A stretch of 11,657 nucleotides of DNA from Bacteroidota bacterium (GTDB taxonomy: Bacteria > Bacteroidota > Bacteroidia > Flavobacteriales_F > PHOS-HE28), in contig CAUJFM010000169.1 in NCBI GenBank assembly GCA_963169595.1, forward strand, positions 1 to 11,657, written 5' to 3'. The notes beneath the pieces were generated by a model that was not told the origin of the DNA, ran no database searches, and saw only the letters and a program-made list of their open reading frames with translations. How positions within the stretch are numbered: the stretch's first letter is position 1; the number at the start of each line of letters is the position of its first letter. Both the position numbers and the translations under genes were made by a program. Shown here piece after piece: positions 1 to 5,852 of the stretch.

Positions 1-1458
1 GCCCAAGGGATCACTTCAGCGGCTGCGTACGATGCCTACATCACCCAGTTCGTGGCGGACAACCAGGCGCTGTACACAATGTACCACCAAATGGTCGCCG
101 ACTCGGTGAACAGGCTTGACAACGCTCTGCTCGACCCCGCATATGTGGTGGGCACGCAGCGCTTCCAAGACAAACTGGCCGAGATCACCGGCAAGCGCTT
201 CACCGAGGGAGGCTCCCTGTTCTACGACCGTAGCATGCTGCTGCACGGGATGGGCGAGTACCGCTTCAAGCCCACCTTCGGCGAAGTGATCGTGGGGGGC
301 AGCTACCGCCAATACCGGCCCAACAGTGCCGGCACCATCTTCCGCGACACCGGCGATGTGGTGATCCGGAATCAGGAATTCGGTCTTTATGGCGGTCTAG
401 AGAAGCTACTGATGGAGAACAAGCTGAAGGCCACGGTGACCCTGCGTATGGACAAGAACCAGAACTTCAATGCGCTCCTCTCCCCCGCCGCCTCGCTGGT
501 GTATACCCCGAAGGCGGACCGTGTGTTCCGCCTGTCCTTCAGCAGCGCCATCCGCAACCCCACGCTGGCCGACCAATACCTCTACTACAACGTGGGCCGC
601 GCGATCCTGCTGGGCAACGTGGACGGCCAATTCGAGGAGGGGCGCGACAGCCTGATCACTCTAGAGAGCTTTGAGGCCTACCGAACCACCCCCAACCTGT
701 TGGAGGGGTTGAACAAACTGGAGTACTTCAACGTGGACCGGCTACGCCCCGAACAAGTGCGAACCATTGAAGGCGGCTACCGCGGCACGCACTGGGAGAA
801 GTTCTACGTGGATGTGAGCGCCTACCACAGCTGGTACACGGACTTCATCGGGTTCATTTTCGGTATCAGCACACAGTTCAACGACCCGCAGGCTCCTGGC
901 TTTCCATCAGGCGGCATCCAAGCCTACCGCCTCTCGGCCAACGCCACCAGCCTGGTGCGCACCCAGGGCGCCAACCTGGGCGTGAGCTATTACCGCAAGA
1001 AGATGACCTACGGGGTGAACTACAGCTACAACAAGCTGGTGAGCGGTGCGGACGACCCGATCATCCCGGCCTTCAACACCCCGCTGAACAAGTTCAACGT
1101 GAGCTTCACGGCCCACGACCTGAAGGTGCCGTTCACGGACAAGCCGAACCTGGGCTTCGGCATCAATTGGAAGTTCGTGGAGGGCTTCACCTTCACCGGG
1201 TCGCCCCAGTTCACCGGTCCCATCCCCAGCTACGACATGGTGGACGCCCAGGTGAACGTGAAGTTCCCGGTGCACCACCTGACCGTGAAGCTCGGGGCCA
1301 GCAACCTCTTCGGCCTGGTGCCGCTGTTCGATAAGAACGTGCACGGCGAAGAACGCCTGGACCGGGCCTTCGACAACCGGGTGCTGATGGTGTTCGGCGG
1401 ACCCTATGTGGGCCGTCTGGGATACCTGCAACTGATCTACGAACTGGACAAGCGCTGA
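1..1458 (+). CDS. TonB-dependent outer-membrane receptor, C-terminal part (5' end outside window)
   Basis: The frame is open from base 1 to the TGA at 1456-1458, giving 485 residues with no start inside the window, so this is the 3' part of a larger gene. The sequence alternates short beta strands rich in Tyr/Phe with polar loops, as in a 22-strand receptor barrel. A diagnostic stretch near nt 535-590 reads SFSSAIRNPTLADQYLYY, followed near nt 742-780 by LRPEQVRTIEGGYRG; both resemble blocks of Bacteroidota TonB-dependent receptors. The plug domain, TonB box and any carboxypeptidase-like N-terminal domain would lie upstream, so the substrate cannot be inferred. The family imports bulky ligands across the outer membrane using TonB-ExbBD energy. 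The C-terminus ends in LIYELDKR, without the usual terminal aromatic residue. The next gene starts 45 bases downstream on the same strand and may be co-transcribed. The family call is firm; the ligand is unknown. Confidence 0.9.
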   Translation, partial: AQGITSAAAYDAYITQFVADNQALYTMYHQMVADSVNRLDNALLDPAYVVGTQRFQDKLAEITGKRFTEGGSLFYDRSMLLHGMGEYRFKPTFGEVIVGGSYRQYRPNSAGTIFRDTGDVVIRNQEFGLYGGLEKLLMENKLKATVTLRMDKNQNFNALLSPAASLVYTPKADRVFRLSFSSAIRNPTLADQYLYYNVGRAILLGNVDGQFEEGRDSLITLESFEAYRTTPNLLEGLNKLEYFNVDRLRPEQVRTIEGGYRGTHWEKFYVDVSAYHSWYTDFIGFIFGISTQFNDPQAPGFPSGGIQAYRLSANATSLVRTQGANLGVSYYRKKMTYGVNYSYNKLVSGADDPIIPAFNTPLNKFNVSFTAHDLKVPFTDKPNLGFGINWKFVEGFTFTGSPQFTGPIPSYDMVDAQVNVKFPVHHLTVKLGASNLFGLVPLFDKNVHGEERLDRAFDNRVLMVFGGPYVGRLGYLQLIYELDKR

Positions 1459-1474
1459 AGCGCCGACCTGCACT

Positions 1475-1482
1475 TACCTTAG
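1475..1482 (+). promoter_or_regulatory. Weak -7 promoter element before the T9SS hydrolase-like gene
   Basis: TACCTTAG matches the Bacteroidota -7 consensus TAnnTTTG at all but one fixed position and lies 21 bases before the ATG at 1504. No clear TTG lies at the -33 spacing. It may be a real start site or chance. The gene could also be read from the receptor promoter upstream. Confidence 0.35.
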
Positions 1483-1503
1483 CACACAACAACACGATCC
1501 CCC

Positions 1504-3165
1504 ATGAACCGAACGCTACCCCTGGCACTCGCAGCGGCACTGGGCATGGCCACCACGGCCCATGCGCAGCGCTACATCAACGAGGTGTTCACCAATGCCC
1601 AGGTGACCGTCACGCCCGACGTCATCTACGGCACGAACATCGACTTCCTCACCACCAACCTCTCCTCGCCCAACGTACCGGCCGAGGTGACCGAACTTCA
1701 GACGGCGGTGACCCTGGGCAACCCCATCCCGGCGGCCTACTTCAACCCCGCCGATCCGGCCACGGCCGTGAAGGTGACCAACGTGCGCATGGACATCTAC
1801 CAGCCCGACCAGGCCGTGGATGCCGAGACCGAGCGCCCCTTGGTGGTGTACCTGCACACCGGCGATGCCCTGCCCCCGCCCATCAACGGCAGCCCCAACG
1901 GCACCCGCAAGGACAGCAGCGCCGTGGAGGTCTGCACACGCATGGCGCGCCGCGGTTATGTGGCCGTGAGCATGAGCTACCGCCTGGGCTGGAATCCTTT
2001 GGCAGCCACCGAACAGGAGCGCCGCGGTCAACTGCTCAACGCCATCTACCGTGCCATCCACGATGTGCGCCAGTGCGTGCGCACGATGAAGGCCGATGCC
2101 GCCACCTACCGCATCGACCCCACCAAGGTGATCGTCATCGGCGAGGGCACGGGAGGCTACATCTCCCTGGCGAATGCCACGCTGGACGAAGGCTCCGAGC
2201 TCTTCATTCCCAAGTTCCGCCCCGATCCGTTCAACCCGAACGTGAGCTACGTGGACACCACCCTCGTGGGCAACCTCAGCGGCTTCAACGGCCAACTGGC
2301 CCTGTACCGTCCCAACGGTCAGGACCATGAGACGCACTTCTGCGTGAACATGGGCGGTGCCCTGGCCGACACCAGCTGGCTGGCCCCGGGTGATGTGCCC
2401 ATGGTGGCCTTCCATACCGTGTTCGACCCCTTCGCGCCCTTCACCGAAGGCATCGTGATCGTGCCCACCACCGGTGGCCCCGTGGTGCCGGTGCAGGGCT
2501 CCAACCTGTTCATGCAATTGGTGAACACCTACGGCAACAACAGCAGCTTCGCGAACCTGCCCAGCAACAACCCCTTCACCAACCGCGCCCGTGCACTGTA
2601 CGGCACCACCCAGACCCACGGCAGCAACAGCGTGCAGATCCGCACCGGCACCGAAGGCCTGTTCCCGATGGTGCGTCCGCAGTGGCCCGCCCCGGCCCAG
2701 GAGGAAGCGAGCCCCTGGCAGTGGTGGGACCCCACCAGCCCGATCGCCCAGACCGAAGTGGCCCCCGGCATCACCGCCCACGTGGCCAGTCTGGCCAGCA
2801 ACCCGGACATGAGCGGCAACAAGGGCCGCACCTACATCGACACGATCATGGGTTATATGAACCCGCGCATCGTGTGCGCCCTGCAGCTGGGCCCCTGCTC
2901 CCTGGTGGGCATGGATGAGAACGATGCCCTCGCCGCCGGTGTGAACGTGTACCCCAACCCCGCCAGCGACCGCTTCACCGTGAGCAGCGAGGCCGCCCTC
3001 ATCGAGCGCCTGGAGATCTACGACATCAACGGCCGCCTCGTGCGCTCCACCAACGTGAACGCCTGGCAGGCCGTGATCGAGCGTCAGGGCCTCATCGCCG
3101 GCGCCTACCACGTCACCCTGCGCTTCGCGGATGGAGCGGTGACACGCAAGCTGATGCTGGACTGA
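1504..3165 (+). CDS. Secreted alpha/beta-hydrolase-fold (esterase-like) protein with T9SS type A sorting domain; catalytic serine apparently missing
   Basis: The product has 553 residues. Residues 1-21 form a Sec signal peptide (charged start, hydrophobic core, AHA before Q22). Residues about 95-310 resemble a carboxylesterase-type alpha/beta hydrolase: VVYLHTGD at 114-121 sits where HGGG-like oxyanion loops occur, then VSMSYRLGWN (155-164), then the nucleophile-elbow strand VIVIGEGTGG (209-218). The usual GxSxG reads GEGTG, so Gly215 replaces the serine. The acid-loop region FHTVFDPF (303-310) keeps an Asp. No histidine is visible in the stretch around 382-410 where the catalytic one would be expected. 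Residues about 478-553 form the C-terminal sorting domain (YPNPASDRFTV at 483-493, IYDINGRLV, then a final strand ending KLMLD), which directs export by the type IX system and surface anchoring or release. The fold and secretion route are well supported; activity is doubtful and the substrate unknown. The terminator at 3190-3220 closes the gene. Confidence 0.85.
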   Translation: MNRTLPLALAAALGMATTAHAQRYINEVFTNAQVTVTPDVIYGTNIDFLTTNLSSPNVPAEVTELQTAVTLGNPIPAAYFNPADPATAVKVTNVRMDIYQPDQAVDAETERPLVVYLHTGDALPPPINGSPNGTRKDSSAVEVCTRMARRGYVAVSMSYRLGWNPLAATEQERRGQLLNAIYRAIHDVRQCVRTMKADAATYRIDPTKVIVIGEGTGGYISLANATLDEGSELFIPKFRPDPFNPNVSYVDTTLVGNLSGFNGQLALYRPNGQDHETHFCVNMGGALADTSWLAPGDVPMVAFHTVFDPFAPFTEGIVIVPTTGGPVVPVQGSNLFMQLVNTYGNNSSFANLPSNNPFTNRARALYGTTQTHGSNSVQIRTGTEGLFPMVRPQWPAPAQEEASPWQWWDPTSPIAQTEVAPGITAHVASLASNPDMSGNKGRTYIDTIMGYMNPRIVCALQLGPCSLVGMDENDALAAGVNVYPNPASDRFTVSSEAALIERLEIYDINGRLVRSTNVNAWQAVIERQGLIAGAYHVTLRFADGAVTRKLMLD

Positions 3166-3189
3166 TCCGCTACATCCTTGACCTTGTTG

Positions 3190-3220
3190 AAAGGGCCGCC
3201 TCCGGGCGGCCCTTTCCTTT
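3190..3220 (+). terminator. Rho-independent terminator after the T9SS hydrolase-like gene
   Basis: AAAGGGCCGCC at 3190-3200 pairs perfectly with GGCGGCCCTTT at 3205-3215 around a four-base TCCG loop. This gives an 11-bp stem, and T-rich sequence continues to about 3222. It starts 24 bases after the stop codon at 3163-3165 and separates this gene from murQ. The A/T ends of the stem would let it work weakly in the other direction as well. Confidence 0.88.
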
Positions 3221-3231
3221 TCCCGATGGGC

Positions 3232-3239
3232 CATCTTTG
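3232..3239 (+). promoter_or_regulatory. -7 promoter element of murQ
   Basis: CATCTTTG differs from the Bacteroidota consensus TAnnTTTG only at the first base. It ends 7 bases before the murQ ATG at 3247. The same ATCTTTGC core recurs before the next gene. The -33 position would fall inside the terminator hairpin, and no TTG is seen there. The short distance implies a very short or absent 5' leader. Confidence 0.55.
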
Positions 3240-3246
3240 CATCACC

Positions 3247-4056
3247 ATGGACCGCCTCACCGAACACCCCTCCCCTTACAACAACCTCGAGCACATGTCC
3301 ACCCGGGAGCTCCTGGGCCACATCAACAACGAGGACAAGCGTGTACCACAGGCAGTGGAGGCGGCCATCCCGGCCATTGAAGCGCTGGTGGACGACATCG
3401 TGCTGCGCATGCGGCGCGGGGGACGGCTGTTCTACATCGGGGCGGGCACCAGCGGCCGCCTCGGCATCGTGGACGCCAGTGAGTGCCCACCCACCTTTGG
3501 CGTGCCGCACGGCCTGGTCATCGGGCTCATCGCCGGCGGTGACAGCGCCATCCGCAAGGCCGTTGAGTTCGCCGAGGACGATACGGCGCAGGCCTGGACG
3601 GACCTTCAGGAACACCACATCGGCGCGGACGACACGGTGATCGGCATCGCGGCCAGCGGCACCACGCCCTATGTGATCGGCGGACTGGAGACCTGCAAGG
3701 AGCACGGCATCCTCACCGGGTGCATCACCTGCAATCCGGGCAGCCCGGTGGCCACCATCGCCGACCGCCCCGTGGTGGTGGCCGTGGGGCCCGAGTTCGT
3801 CACCGGCAGCACACGCATGAAGAGCGGCACCGCCCAGAAGCTCGTGCTCAACATGATCAGCACCTCGGTGATGATCAAGCTCGGACGGGTGAAGGGCAAC
3901 CGGATGGTGGACATGCAGTTGAGCAACAACAAGCTCATCGACCGCGGTACGCGCATGGTGATGGACAGCCTGAAGGTGGACTACGCCAAGGCCAACGAAC
4001 TGCTGCGGCACTACGGCAGTGTGCGCCGCGCCATCGAGGCCGGGCATACCCTCTGA
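3247..4056 (+). CDS. murQ: N-acetylmuramic acid 6-phosphate etherase
   Basis: The product has 269 residues, is cytosolic, and belongs to the SIS-domain family. It cleaves the lactyl ether of MurNAc-6-phosphate to give GlcNAc-6-phosphate and D-lactate, the committed step in recovering muramic acid from peptidoglycan. The N-terminus (LTEHPSPYNNLEHMSTREL) is typical of MurQ. The sugar-phosphate site IGAGTSGRLGIVDASECPP lies at about 64-82. Glu79 (in DASEC) and Glu110 (in FAEDD) match the two catalytic glutamates known in E. coli MurQ (Glu83 and Glu114). Conserved ASGTTPY and GSTRMKSGTAQK blocks follow. I chose ATG 3247 because translation from the in-frame TTG at 3178 would run through the terminator hairpin and the -7 box. 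The length is somewhat below the 298 residues of the E. coli protein. No muramic acid kinase, transporter or anhydro-sugar gene lies next to it here. Confidence 0.96.
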   Translation: MDRLTEHPSPYNNLEHMSTRELLGHINNEDKRVPQAVEAAIPAIEALVDDIVLRMRRGGRLFYIGAGTSGRLGIVDASECPPTFGVPHGLVIGLIAGGDSAIRKAVEFAEDDTAQAWTDLQEHHIGADDTVIGIAASGTTPYVIGGLETCKEHGILTGCITCNPGSPVATIADRPVVVAVGPEFVTGSTRMKSGTAQKLVLNMISTSVMIKLGRVKGNRMVDMQLSNNKLIDRGTRMVMDSLKVDYAKANELLRHYGSVRRAIEAGHTL

Positions 4057-4077
4057 CGAAAGGGCCCTCGCCTGAGC

Positions 4078-4085
4078 GATCTTTG
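4078..4085 (+). promoter_or_regulatory. Probable -7 element before the 191-residue unknown gene
   Basis: GATCTTTG matches TAnnTTTG except at the first base and ends 14 bases before ATG 4100. It lies in the 43-base gap after murQ and shares ATCTTTGC with the murQ promoter. A TTG at -33 is not evident. The gene may have its own start as well as read-through from murQ. Confidence 0.45.
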
Positions 4086-4099
4086 CGGCACCGTCCGCC

Positions 4100-4675
4100 A
4101 TGCACGACATCGAACCCTACTGGAACTGGCGCCACAAGTACACGGCCGAGGAGGATGAGCGATCGCCCTTCTTCGGCACGGAGCACAGCGAGTTCGAGTA
4201 TTCCCTTGCGGTCTATGACCACCTGTTGCATCCGCAGTGGGACAGCATGGGCAGCAGCACGCTGTACCTGAAGCAGCTCTACGCGGACTACGACGAAGGC
4301 TATGCCATCCTGGAACTGATCGGCGAGTGGAACGACCTGCTCCACAACGACATCATGATCCTCAAGCGCAACATTGTGGAGCACCTGATGGCGCAGGGGA
4401 TCTCCAAGTTCCTCCTCGTCGGGGAGAACGTGCTGAACTTCCACACCAGCGATGAGGAGTATTACAGCGAGTGGTTCGAGGAGGTGAGCGAGCAGGACGG
4501 CTGGATCGCCCTGCTCAATTTCCGTCCCCATGTACTGGAGGACCTGCAGCACGCCAACATCGACCAGTATTTCCTTTTGGGCGGCAAGCTCAATGCCGTG
4601 AAGTGGCGCACCCAGGAGCCCGAGACGCTCTTCGAACTGGTGGAGGGCTATGTGATGCGACGGCTGGGAGCGTGA
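4100..4675 (+). CDS. Conserved-looking cytosolic protein of unknown function, downstream of murQ
   Basis: The product has 191 residues, is acidic, has no signal peptide or membrane helix, and is rich in Trp, Tyr and His. I do not recognise a characterised domain. From memory, similar proteins with the same opening (HDIEPYWNWR) and blocks such as SPFFG, HPQWDSMGS, ELIGEWND and LVGENVLNFH occur in other Flavobacteriia, but no search was possible. The pattern of short hydrophobic strands (YAILELIGEWN, ISKFLLVGENVLNF, GWIALLNFR) between charged helices suggests a compact alpha/beta fold; this is inference. It starts 43 bases after murQ, preceded by its own -7-like box. Its last 28 bases overlap the end of the convergent NUDIX gene. 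That it is a real gene is well supported by codon pattern and composition; its role is unknown and a link to murein recycling rests only on adjacency. Confidence 0.85.
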   Translation: MHDIEPYWNWRHKYTAEEDERSPFFGTEHSEFEYSLAVYDHLLHPQWDSMGSSTLYLKQLYADYDEGYAILELIGEWNDLLHNDIMILKRNIVEHLMAQGISKFLLVGENVLNFHTSDEEYYSEWFEEVSEQDGWIALLNFRPHVLEDLQHANIDQYFLLGGKLNAVKWRTQEPETLFELVEGYVMRRLGA

Positions 4676-5115
4676 TCACGCCCCCGCAGCAGGCGCCACA
4701 CGTGCCGGTCGATCGGTAGGGAGAGGTCCTCCTCCACGGACCGCGCCAGGTCCAGCCACCGGAACAACTCCTGGTCACCTGCGCCGGAGATGCCCGCGAA
4801 CGGCGTGTGGACCACGGGAATGGAACATGGATCGGCCACGCGGAAGGTGAAGTACACGCTCACCACCTGCATGGGCGTGGTGTGGAAGGCGCTCTGCTGG
4901 AAAAAGTCGGTGGTGTAGAAGTGCTGCACGTCCAGGGCCTCCACGCCGATCTCCTCACGCACCTCGCGCACCAGGCAGTCCTTCAGGCCTTCGCCATACT
5001 CCAGACCACCACCGGGGAACTTGGTGATCGGCCGGCCCTTGATCAACTCATCGGAAACGAGCACATGCCCCTGCTCCAGTAGCAGGCCATAGACGCGGAT
5101 GGTGAAGGTCGCCAT
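4648..5115 (-). CDS. NUDIX hydrolase
   Basis: The product has 155 residues and is cytosolic. The NUDIX box is complete at residues 36-58: Gly36, Glu42, then REVREEIGV at 50-58, matching GX5EX7REUXEEXGU. This motif binds the divalent metal and positions hydrolysis of a nucleoside diphosphate linked to another group. The residues before the box (KGRPITKFPGGGLEYGEG) and the later EELF-like segment DQELFRWLDL are also typical. The substrate cannot be told from sequence; candidates include NDP-sugars, dinucleotides and oxidised nucleotides. The ATG at 5115 lies 9 bases after the stop of the mnmD gene, so the two are very likely one transcript. The 3' end overlaps the opposing gene at 4100-4675 by 28 bases, and the tail beyond about residue 145 may be poorly constrained because of that overlap. 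Confidence 0.93.
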   Translation of the reverse strand: MATFTIRVYGLLLEQGHVLVSDELIKGRPITKFPGGGLEYGEGLKDCLVREVREEIGVEALDVQHFYTTDFFQQSAFHTTPMQVVSVYFTFRVADPCSIPVVHTPFAGISGAGDQELFRWLDLARSVEEDLSLPIDRHVWRLLRGRDHAPSRRIT

Positions 5116-5124
5116 GTGTGCGGC

Positions 5125-5817
5125 TCAGGTTGAAGCGGGTCTGGTAGCGCGCAGCATCTCCCGTTTGCCCGGAGGTCCCGGCAGCCTTTCCACCGTGAAG
5201 CCTGCCGCCTGCATGGTGCGCCGCACCTCGCCCTTGGCGCAATAGGTGACCAGCACACCGCCGGGCCTCAGCGCCCTGAACATCCGCCGGAAGACCTCCT
5301 CGCTCCACATGCCGGGCTGCTTTTCCGGTGCAAAGGCATCGAAGTACACCACGTCCACCATGGCCTCTTCGGCGAAGTCCTGCACGGGGCGTTCCAGCCT
5401 GCGGAAACGAAGTCCACCGATGCCTTGCTGCCAAGCCCCAGCTGCGCCGGTCATCACCTCCAGGAAGGGTTCGTGCAGACCGGGCCAGGCCAACTCGTCC
5501 GCGTGCCCCAAGGCTTCCAGATGCTCCTTCGCCACGGGATAAGGCTCCAGCGCGGTGTAGTTCACCGCACACTTGCCCTCCAGGCAGCGCACCCAGGTGA
5601 GCAGCAGGTTCAGCCCCGTGCCCAGGCCCACTTCGAGCACATCGATGGTGGGCTTGGCCACCTGCTCAAGGCCTGCCTTGATGAAGACATGGGTGCTCTC
5701 CTGCACGGCGCCGTGACGGCTGTGGTAGGGTTCATCCCACTGCGCAATGTGCAGGGTCAGCGAGCCATCGGCCGTACGCAGCGGACTGCGTTCCTGGGGC
5801 GGTGTATCGTGGGTCAT
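5125..5817 (-). CDS. mnmD: tRNA (5-methylaminomethyl-2-thiouridine)(34)-methyltransferase, stand-alone MnmD type
   Basis: The product has 230 residues. It is a Rossmann-fold SAM-dependent methyltransferase equivalent to the methyltransferase half of E. coli MnmC, without the FAD oxidase half. It would methylate the 5-aminomethyl group at wobble uridine 34 to complete mnm5(s2)U in tRNAs for split-box codons. Motif I is LEVGLGTGLN (61-70). The acidic residue of motif II is Glu91 in YTALEPYP. The family signature DAFAPEKQPGMW lies at 160-171, followed by LRPGGVLVTYCAKG (183-196) and PGPPGKREM near the end. I chose ATG 5817 (MTHDTPPQ) over the in-frame start at 5847 because the extension would cover the -7 box and is Arg-rich low-complexity sequence. 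It lies 32 bases after the PD40 gene on the same strand, with its own promoter, and is followed after 9 bases by the NUDIX gene. Confidence 0.92.
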   Translation of the reverse strand: MTHDTPPQERSPLRTADGSLTLHIAQWDEPYHSRHGAVQESTHVFIKAGLEQVAKPTIDVLEVGLGTGLNLLLTWVRCLEGKCAVNYTALEPYPVAKEHLEALGHADELAWPGLHEPFLEVMTGAAGAWQQGIGGLRFRRLERPVQDFAEEAMVDVVYFDAFAPEKQPGMWSEEVFRRMFRALRPGGVLVTYCAKGEVRRTMQAAGFTVERLPGPPGKREMLRATRPAST

Positions 5818-5844
5818 CGTCACGCGCCTTGCCCGGCGCGGACG

Positions 5845-5852
5845 CAAAACTA
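5845..5852 (-). promoter_or_regulatory. -7 promoter element of mnmD, overlapping the PD40 gene's stop codon
   Basis: Read on the minus strand, the sequence is TAGTTTTG, a perfect match to TAnnTTTG, ending 27 bases before the mnmD ATG at 5817. Its first three bases are the TAG stop codon of the upstream PD40 gene. No TTG is seen at the -33 spacing, which lies inside the upstream coding region. Confidence 0.6.

Noticed and set aside
3178..3246. An N-terminal extension of MurQ from the TTG at 3178
   Set aside because: It would be translated through the terminator hairpin and the -7 box, and its residues (Gly/Pro-rich) do not resemble MurQ. ATG 3247 gives the standard N-terminus.
4061..4068. The palindrome AGGGCCCT just after murQ as a possible terminator or operator
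   Set aside because: It is only an 8-base self-complementary stretch with no loop and no T-run, so it is expected by chance in GC-rich DNA.
1516..4110. An open frame of 864 codons on the minus strand across the hydrolase-like gene, the terminator and murQ
   Set aside because: Its translation is His/Val/Gly/Ala-rich low-complexity sequence, typical of the reverse complement of GC-rich coding sequence. It covers two well-identified genes and shows no domain.
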